This document shows positions 56,358 through 64,000 of a stretch of 64,000 nt of DNA, piece by piece. The position numbers and the translations under genes are program-made. Within the stretch, counting starts at the first letter, position 1. Every line of letters begins with the position of its first letter. The notes beneath the pieces were generated by a model, which saw only the letters and a program-made list of their open reading frames with translations, was not told the DNA's origin and made no database searches. This DNA is from Acytostelium subglobosum LB1 (Eukaryota; Evosea; Eumycetozoa; Acytosteliales; Acytosteliaceae): the NCBI RefSeq assembly GCF_000787575.1, contig NW_012236526.1, positions 1,208,585 through 1,272,584 on the forward strand, given 5' to 3'.

Positions 56358-59300
56358 TTATTGTGTTGTGGTGGAAGAAGTGGATGTTGATCCTTTCCTC
56401 TTCTTGATCCAGAGTTTGGTGGAGTTGGCTGTGCCAGTGCCACCAACATTCGAGTCGATTGCAAGCTGGTGCGAGTCCGACATCTTGCCAACAGAGTCGT
56501 AGAGCTGCGACTCGGTGAGTTGGGGCAGGTTGTTGAGGAACACATGTAGCACACCGACACTGGTGAGATTGTATGCCTTGGACTGGAAGTGGTGGACCTT
56601 TGCCAGGATCTTGCCAATCATCTCGTACTTGAGCAGATTGATCTGGTCACACTTGGTTGATTTGTTGCCCTCGGTGATGCCCACCAAATGATTAAAGTAG
56701 CTGCCCAGGTAGGGTACGGATGGGGCTTCAACGGCATCCATTACCTTCCTGAGTTTGGTGAGGTTTGTAGGTGATATCAGCTCCTCAAACTCCTGTAGTA
56801 TTACACTTGCCTTGGAATTGTTAACGTAGAACCATGTGGTCTTCAATCGACTAACTGCTCCATGTTTCAATCCAGCAATGATAGCTGTTGCACTGTTAAA
56901 GTTTTTCAATATCCAACAGTTCTAAAGATATTATGTTGATATATATATATATATATTTATATATAAATATATATATGAATGTGTTGTTAGTAGACGTACA
57001 TACGACACACTTACGAATGATACCCTGATACATACAATGGCAATGTTAATAAACTTAAATATTAACATGATCCTCTTCTCCAACGATGGACAGGTTGTAA
57101 TCTCACTGGCCACCCAGCGACTGACATAGTTGAACCGATTGGTAAAGCTGACAATCGATGCTGGCGGATTCGACTGGCTTTGTACATACTCCAACAACTC
57201 CTTCTTGGTGATCTTGCCAAACAGTCCATGATCAATCATTGATAGTTGTCTAGCAATTTCATGTGGCTTGACGTCCAACAACGTGAAGTTCTCCTGGTAT
57301 GTAAAGTCAGGAATGGGGGCAGGCTGTTCCCAACTGTCCTGATAGTCTACAGAGATGTAGGTACCATCACGCTTCATCCTGATGATGTTATAAAGCGTGG
57401 TGATCTGGTTTTTGAGTGAGTAGGTCGTCGTCATGCCCTGTTCCACAGTCTCTTGGCAGGACTTGCAAAAGTCCAATAGGTTATTGATGTTGGCGATGGA
57501 GAAATCCTCCCAGTTACGGTCCACCCATTTCTCAACGAAGCGCAACACCTTCTGTTTGATGGTCGGTGAGTTGTTTTTGCCAGTCTGGTAGAATCGCTCT
57601 TGCAAAAGCTGAATGACCACCTCTACAGTGGTGAACAGTGTGTACGTGTCAAAGAATCCGTTTTCCAGCTCCTTGCTGAAGCCACGCTCATGTGTCAGAA
57701 CACAAACGAGCATTTTGACAGTGGCCGTTTTGATCTTGGGAACGCCGTCTTCAGAGGTGAACTCAATCTCCTGATTCCACACAGGGCTGGACATGAGATC
57801 GCGGATAAAGTCGTCTCCCTCCAGAATGGCAGACGTCTGTGCCGAGCCGGCAATGTTGGTAAGACTGGGCGACTCTTTGATGGCAACGTCCAAGTCTGAC
57901 GATGTCTTCTTTTTGGACTTTTTCTTGCTGACGGATAAAGTCGAAGGAGATGACGATTCAGATGATGTCTTCTTCTGGTGAATGCTCAGTGTAGGTGAGA
58001 GAAGACTGCCACCAACCATGTTGTTGACCTTTGTTGGTATCAATAGACCAGCCAGCCTCCTCTTGGCATAGGATGCACCAAGTGACTTGTCATCAAAGAA
58101 TATCTCTTCGGTGAACTCCACTTTGAGCTGCTTGATCTGGGCGTCGATGGCTGCAGTCGCTGTTGTAGGCGGTTTGGATGAGATACTGAGCGCCTGCACA
58201 TCACCTGTGGGAGGTGATTTGCGGTTTGGATTGGGAGAACCAGTGGACTTGAGACTGTCATACTCCTTGGTAGTCTCGGCCAAAATGGAGTTCATTGGTA
58301 ATGAAGAGCTCGAATTGAGGTCAAGGTTGCCAAACGAATAGCTCCTGCTCTTGAGGCTATACTCCCTGCTGTGATAGCTGTTGTTACTGTTGGCTGTGTT
58401 GTTGTTGTTGACACTGTTGGAGATGTTTGGATCATCAAATATTGATGGGGACGAGTCAATGTGTTGCTCAAGTACCGAAGGTGACACGAGCGACACTGAT
58501 TGTTCGGGGTGACGAATGGGTGGTGGATAAAGAGTCTGGCTGGTGCTAGTTTGTAGTGGATATGATGTCCTCTTTTGTTCAGTGTCGAAGCGAGGCGATG
58601 CCATTGGGGAGAGTGTTGGCGAATCTGGATGGTAGGGAGAGGTGATCTTGCTAGGTGACGAGTTGCTCTTTTTTCTAAAGTGTGCCATATCCTTGATAAA
58701 GTCTGTCGTCAGCTTGGTGATTGACCTCTTCTCCTTTGTCTGTCTGGGCGAAGACAACTGACTGTGACGATTGTTGTTGATGTCCAAGTAGTTGGAGGTG
58801 ACATCGGTCGGTGCTGGGTCATCGTCGTACAAGCTGCCAATTGATGAAGTTGGTGTGAGTACTTTGTGCTCATCCTTGGCCTTGAGGTCATTGGAGGAGC
58901 AATACGTGAATGATCTCACTCGACCAATAAGTCCTGTACTCTCCATCCTGGGCGGAGCGTCAGTTGTGCAACTCAAATATGATATGCTGCTTGAGTCCTC
59001 TGTGCCATGGAGGCTACTGCTCTTGGTGATGCAGCTCGAGCTCGACTGAGAGAGGTTTGGAGTGCCGCCCGAGTTGGGCGATGTGACTGGCCTCTTGGGG
59101 AGAGGTTTTGTTGGCTTCTTGGAGAATGAGTTGGGAGATGTTGGAGACCTTGGTGACATTACATCAGGTAGAGGTGATGTTGGTACTATCACATCGGGCA
59201 ATGGTGATGTGGGTTGCGCTAAAACCGACACTGACACAGCCTTGTCGTTGTGATCTGTTGTTGGAATGAATGGTATCTGATTATTGTCAAGACGTATGCA

Positions 59301-60615
59301 ATGGATCTGTTTCATGCCTTGGAAGCAGCGGGGGTACTCGGTGAGGAAGTTGTGACTGAGGTTAAGCTTCTCAAGTGCATCACAGCGAGCCAGGTTCTCG
59401 ACGGCTTTGGTCGTCTTGAGATTGTTATTGTTGAGCTTCAAGGTCTTCAACGATGACAACGAGCTGACCTCTGGCGGTACAAAATCGATTTGATTATGAG
59501 ACAAGTCCAATCTCTTTAGTTTGTACAAGCTCCTAATCTCTTTTGGGATTGTCAATATGTAGTTCTTCTTCAGACTTAGTCTAATGTTTAGTTAAGGAGT
59601 GTTAGTTGTTGCCTTTGATTGGTGACATCAATGTTCAACTCGTTATTACATACCTTCTTAAAGATACAATGCCACAAAGACCCAATGGGAATATTGCCAA
59701 CTGACAATGGTCCAGACAGAGTAACTTCAGACTCTTAAATGCTGTCCATTGGTGGTGGCAACGATCATAGTCTATCTTGCTGTTGTATCCAAGCAACAGA
59801 CGTCGGAGCTTGTGAAGCTGGGTAGCTTCAAGACGGAATGGGAAGTAAGTGAATCCACTACTCTCCAGGTTGAGTCTGTTGTTCTTTTTGCTGGAGGAGG
59901 AGGAGGACGCCCCTCCACTTCCATCGCCACTACTTTGCTCCAACAATGAACCACTAACTTTGAGTGGCTGGCATGGTAGCTTGGAGGAAGGTAGTGGCTG
60001 ATCAGCACCAGTGGTGGCGGTGGGATTCATAGCTGCTACCATCTGGGAGTCTACGTTGCAATATCCAGAGATGTAAATCTGGTTGGCTGACATTGGATAT
60101 AGGAGCGTGTATATCTTGGTCAAGAATGGCGGCAGATGGACATTGTGTAGTAGCGAGAGACACTTGAGCACTGGACATTGGGTGAGATTGGGTAGCTCAG
60201 TGAGCAGGTTGCCAGCCAGACTCAGACACTCGAGCTCAACCAACTCGGTGATAGTGTCAGGGATGATGCTGAGATTGTTGCGATCCAACTTGAGAACGTT
60301 GAGTTTCCGCCATCTGTTGATGGCCTCTGGAAGTCTGGCCAGACTGTTGAAACTAAAGTCTGCAATGGCCAATGAAGGCGTTGCATCTATCAACTCGATC
60401 GGTATGCATTCCAAATGGTTCTCGGCCAATAGGAGACATTGCAAAGCGGCCTTGTTCATATAGAAATTGGGCGATAGTGATGTCAGTCTCATCCTTGACA
60501 TATCGAATATATCAGTGGATGACATAATTGTTCGTCCACTATTTGTGCCATGTTGTTGTAGCTTTTGCTCAGGTTGATTTTGTTGTTGTTGTTGTTGTAG
60601 GTACAGGCTGCTCAT
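56358..60615 (-). CDS. Leucine-rich-repeat Ras guanine-nucleotide exchange factor
   Basis: Three exons, complement(join(56358..56921, 57036..59580, 59654..60615)), 1356 residues. After a poly-Gln start, LRRs fill residues about 40-430 in two blocks (LLLAENHLECIPIELI; LKRLDLSHNQIDFVPPEVSS). A long Ser/Pro-rich linker follows. A REM/RasGEF-N domain begins near 911 (SSPVWNQEIEF, TLFTTVEVVIQLLQERF) and the CDC25-type catalytic domain near 1090 (LLDVKPHEIARQLSMIDH, NCWILKNFNSATAIIAGL, VPYLGSYFNHL). The last exon junction restores the usual FINIA...NFNS order. Dictyostelids have about 25 RasGEFs; I cannot name this one. It should activate a Ras or Rap protein at the membrane. Confidence 0.94.
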
Positions 60616-60857
60616 TGTTGTTATGTTGCCTTGCTAGCAAGTACCAATGTCTATCCAAGTACTTCTATTGTATAGTCTTCTATCAATCCAACAACTTAGT
60701 ATAAGATATAAAGATGTGTGTTTTAGTGATGATTGATTTAAATGTGATTGATGTTGCTGTATCACTTGCTGTATCACTTCCATCACAGTCCATCAAGCAT
60801 GCGGTGTGCTTGAGTATACATGTGGTGTGGTCTTGTTGATGGATGTATTATGTGTGC

Positions 60858-60920
<63 letters not shown>

Positions 60921-61090
60921 TTTGTTTGTTTGTTTCAGTGAGCTGTTTATAAATGTTGAGGTGAGGGAGTTGTTGTTTCCATCTTCTGAAGTTCTGTCCA
61001 TTATCAGGAATGCCTCCACAACAACTGTTGATGAAGCCCAACTTTGGTCTTTTTATCTTTTTTTGATGTTCACCATCTTATAAATAGAAA
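60616..61090. other. 475-bp divergent spacer
   Basis: Between the divergent LRR-RasGEF and LDHD genes. It contains the TG microsatellite noted separately and otherwise AT-rich DNA. A bidirectional promoter is likely. Confidence 0.4.
60860..60936. repeat. (TG)n microsatellite followed by (TTTG)n
   Basis: About 29 uninterrupted TG units (60860-60917) run into five TTTG units. It lies about 245 bp upstream of the RasGEF start codon and could form Z-DNA. It is probably length-polymorphic. Confidence 0.9.
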
Positions 61091-61163
61091 ATGATAAATA
61101 GGAGTAAATTAATTCTTCAAGGCATCAATCGATGCATTAAACATAAACATAAGCAATATGACT

Positions 61164-61203
<40 letters not shown>

Positions 61204-63054
61204 GCAGAATGGTGGAAGTTATAATTACAATGGAGGAGATAGAGGAGGATATCACTCATTCAACTATCGTATCGCCACTACGTCGATTCTAGCCACTTTA
61301 CCGGTAAAGCATCCGATACACTATGACAGATAGAGTATAAGACAAACAAACTAATGTGCTTTTAATTAGATTATGGCAGTCGCTAGTGACACCACCACTA
61401 CCACAAAGCCAAGTCGTATCCCAAAGGAGGCAGAGGTACTGCTTATCGGTCTGTTAGGTCAACGAATCGACTTTACATTGGCTGATCGTGAGGCTCACGG
61501 TAAAGACTTTAGCTATCATGAACCAGAGATTCCTGATGCCGTGGCGTTCCCAATGACAGAGGACGAAGTGGTGACAATTATCAAGATATGTTCAACCTAT
61601 AACATACCAATCGTACCTTATGGCTCTGGGACATCGCTTGAAGGTCACGTCCAGGCAAACCAAGGCGGACTCTGTCTGGACTTTAGGGCGATGAAACAAG
61701 TGATCAATCTTCAACTCGACGATCTCATCGTCACAGTTCAACCTGGTATCACCTATGATGAGCTCAACGATGTCTTGGCTCCACATGGTTACTTCTTTGC
61801 AATGGACCCAGGTCCAGGTGCATCAATTGGTGGCATGGTAAGTTTATACCAACGGATTTGTAAACAACTTACAAACTTGTACTAAACAACGTCATATTCC
61901 AGGTCAGTACCAGTTGTTCAGGAACACATGCCGTTCGATATGGAACAATGAAGGAGAACGTGATCGCACTGAGAGTAGTATTGCCTGATGGCAAAGTGGT
62001 GTGCACCAGAACCAAAGCAAAGAAGTCGTCGGCAGGATACGATCTCACACATTTGTTTATTGGAGCCGAGGGTACTTTGGGAGTTGTCACCGAAGCCACT
62101 CTCAAGATTCATCCACTGCCCGAGCGAACAGCTGTCTCGTTGGTCACTTTCGACAATATTGAAGAAGCCTCCAAGACAGTGATTCAGACGATGCAGAGTG
62201 GTATCCAAATCGGACGTGCTGAGCTTCTTGATGACCTAATGATGAAGGCGGTCAATATTAGCAATGATTCCAATTACGACCAGATGCCAACACTCATATT
62301 TGAGTTTACTGGCTCCCCCGCTCAAGTGGATGAACAGATACTCAAGGTTGAGCGACTGGCGCACCTGAACAATTGCAAGAGGTTCGAGTTTGCTATCGAC
62401 CCAAAAGATCGCGAGAGGTTATGGTTCGCCAGGAAGGTTGCGCTGTGGAGTGCACCCATTCTCAAGCCGGGCTCAGAGGTTATAATCACAGGTAACTAAT
62501 AATGATCATGATCACTCTACTCTTTAAAGAGTGATGTTTAAAAATTCCTTACCACCACATAATAGATGTATGTGTACCAATATCAAAGCTATCAGAGATT
62601 ATACAAGAGACAAAGTTAGATATTCAGTCTACCTCTATACTTGCTCCACTGGTCGTATGTACTCGCACTCACACAGATAAACACATATATTGACAATTAC
62701 GATTTATCATCAGAGCCACGCAGGTGATGGCAACTTCCACTTGTTCATTTTGTTCGACCCGCTGAACAACAAGGAGACAAAGGAAGCTAAAATGATTTGT
62801 GACAACCTAGTACATAGAGCTCTGGGTATGGGCGGAACCTGCACTGGTGAGCACGGAGTTGCCGTAAGTACTTGTATAGTAAAGTACACTTGTCCAAAAC
62901 TTTTACTAACCTTATACTCTGGATCATAAAGCTTGGCAAGAAGAAATACCTGGAGAAGGAGCTCGGCAAGAATGCTGTTGATCTAATGAGGACTTTAAAG
63001 AGAACCATCGATCCAAAGAATCTTATGAACCCAGGCAAAGTGATTGATCTTTAA
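61091..63054 (+). CDS. ldhd: Mitochondrial D-lactate dehydrogenase (FAD, LDHD-type)
   Basis: Six exons, join(61091..61303, 61370..61837, 61903..62491, 62566..62654, 62714..62863, 62932..63054), all in phase, 543 residues. The first exon is basic with a poly-Asn run from (CAA)n at 61162-61203 and looks like a mitochondrial presequence. The FAD-binding region has VPYGSGTSLEGHV, DPGPGASIGGM and VSTSCSGTHAVRYG. The second half has TDVCVPISKL-like DVCVPISKL, SHAGDGNFHLF and GTCTGEHGVALGKKKYL, with the metal/substrate histidines. The end NPGKVIDL is typical. The enzyme oxidises D-lactate (and other D-2-hydroxyacids), passing electrons to the respiratory chain; it clears the product of the glyoxalase path. 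Confidence 0.94.
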
Positions 63055-63590
63055 ACAAATTATAAAGGTAGAGTTTATTATTTGCCGAAGAGGTCCACAT
63101 GGCAGTGCTACCTTGATGTTCAGTAAACCCTTTGTGATGCCAGAGCGTTACCTCTCCAGTTCTAAGGCAGGTTACATGGCTTCTTTGGCATATCAAATTC
63201 CAACTTGTCGTTCCAGATCACTAGATCGCGATACTATAGCGTGTGCTTTGGTGACTATATATAAATATTGATTGTGGCTGTACCAAGAAGGGAACACACT
63301 ACTGGCTCTCTTGGAGGATCGCCAAGCAAAGATGGTCAAGAAATGTGACAAGTACGACGATGGAGCAGTGGAGTTGCTCCAATTTGAGGCGACGGACCAC
63401 AAGCTAGTCACATTCTTGAGAGACAGATACCAAGAGCATCACGCTGGCGTCAACGTTGTTATAGTTGACCGCGTCTCAATTCAGAAAGACACCAACATCA
63501 GGTATACATCTGGGTATATTAATAGATATGACATGACTGTGGACAACGAACTCTCAAAGGAATGGGGCGTAGTATGTGTACCTTAGCTTT
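63055..63590 (+). other. Two coding-like fragments, unassigned
   Basis: Directly after the LDHD stop two open stretches occur in different frames. One (about 63055-63271) includes FSKPFVMPERYLSSSKAGYM. The other (63272-63586) includes LLALLEDRQAKMVKKCDKYD and HHAGVNVVIVDR. Neither has a good ATG start, and they are separated by a stop. Codon content is more coding-like than the usual spacer. They may be a decayed gene or exons of one whose introns I cannot place. No family recognised. Confidence 0.3.
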
Positions 63591-63682
63591 GGCTTGACTC
63601 CAAAACATACTCAGTCCCAAACTTCCCGCCGCTGAAAGACAAATGCAAGAGTGATGTAATGTTGTTGAAGCAGAGAGAATCA

Positions 63683-63962
63683 TTAGGAGGATTTGATAAA
63701 GGTGTCAATTTGATGACACAATAAAATTGATAATATTAAAGATGTTACTTCCACATGACGAAGCTGGAGCCGCGGCTTGGTTGACTTGAGGGGAGGGTTG
63801 GTGGTGGACCACTGGATAAGGTCTTTGATCTGTTTTGCCTGTGAGTCCAGATAGAAGTGATAGATCAAATGGAGAGTGAGGGTGTAAGACTTGATTGCTG
63901 CAAACTTGGAGTATTGAAGGGCGAGAGTCTTTTTTGCCCATAAGTCGTCGCAAACACTAATC
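63683..63962 (-). CDS. Possible 3'-terminal exon of a gene running off the window
   Basis: The minus strand is open from about 63962 to the stop at 63683. It encodes a helical, basic segment (DLWAKKTLALQYSKFAAIKS, then YHFYLDSQAKQIKDLIQW) with a possible TTAG acceptor at its start. No ATG precedes it, so upstream exons would lie beyond 64000. No family recognised. Confidence 0.3.
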
Positions 63963-64000
63963 GCTTAAGCCATCGATGCTGGGGCGACCCTTGTTGGTTG

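Noticed and set aside
60783-61041. Poly-His/Thr minus-strand frames over the TG microsatellite
   Set aside because: Pure translation of the (TG)n repeat.
1-64000. CRISPR arrays, bacterial operons, rRNA or tRNA genes
   Set aside because: No direct repeats with regular spacers, no rRNA sequence and no tRNA cloverleaf was found by eye on either strand; a covariance search was not possible.

Overview
The window looks like nuclear DNA of a dictyostelid social amoeba. The genes carry several short AT-rich GT-AG introns (mostly 50-150 nt), they are tightly packed, and CAA/CAG trinucleotide runs encode poly-Asn, poly-Gln, poly-Thr and poly-Ser tracts. ATTGATTGATT-type simple repeats recur in introns and spacers. 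The families are typically dictyostelid: an FNIP-repeat protein, an LRR-RasGEF, a Rac-like GTPase, a RhoGAP, a SPINDLY-type O-fucosyltransferase and Crinkler-like P-loop/nuclease proteins. I cannot fix the genus. Two N bases (about 8022 and 8025) and several frame breaks point to a draft assembly.

Left end (1-8.4 kb) is the accessory region. Two Crinkler/RHS-like genes on the + strand (SAM-like module plus P-loop NTPase, the first also with a restriction-endonuclease-fold C-terminus) flank an intronless minus-strand cassette. That cassette holds a 705-residue coiled-coil protein ending in an adenain/Ulp1-type cysteine protease, a 164-residue acidic/basic protein and a short third reading frame. 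The first Crinkler-like gene looks intact; the second is broken by an in-frame TAG and a phase-incompatible junction. An 11-bp-period tandem repeat follows it.

8.6-34 kb: spy (nucleocytosolic O-fucosyltransferase), an unrecognised 321-residue protein, a Q/P-rich peptide with a possible C-terminal prenylation box, an FNIP-repeat protein, the ribosome-biogenesis factor Esf2/ABT1, the GPI inositol acyltransferase PIG-W, a secreted purple acid phosphatase, a gamma-glutamyltranspeptidase-like gene with frame breaks, a spermidine-synthase-fold methyltransferase-like membrane protein, SAYSD1, a senataxin/Sen1 helicase, a TPR protein and a YbaK-domain protein.

34-64 kb: a Rho-family GTPase without a CaaX box, a glycosyltransferase of the B3GNTL1 (queuosine-tRNA galactosyltransferase) family, a RhoGAP, a large double-FtsX permease, a secreted Erv/ALR-type sulfhydryl oxidase, a HutD/Ves-family protein, a membrane-anchored HIT hydrolase, MCM2, a probable 73-residue spliced gene, a three-RRM prion-like RNA-binding protein, an LRR-RasGEF, mitochondrial D-lactate dehydrogenase and unassigned coding fragments at the right edge.

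Most genes are independent housekeeping or signalling genes in head-to-head and tail-to-tail order, with no operons. The Rac, RhoGAP and RasGEF genes share a small-GTPase theme but need not cooperate. The most unusual part is the Crinkler-like/protease cassette at the left end.
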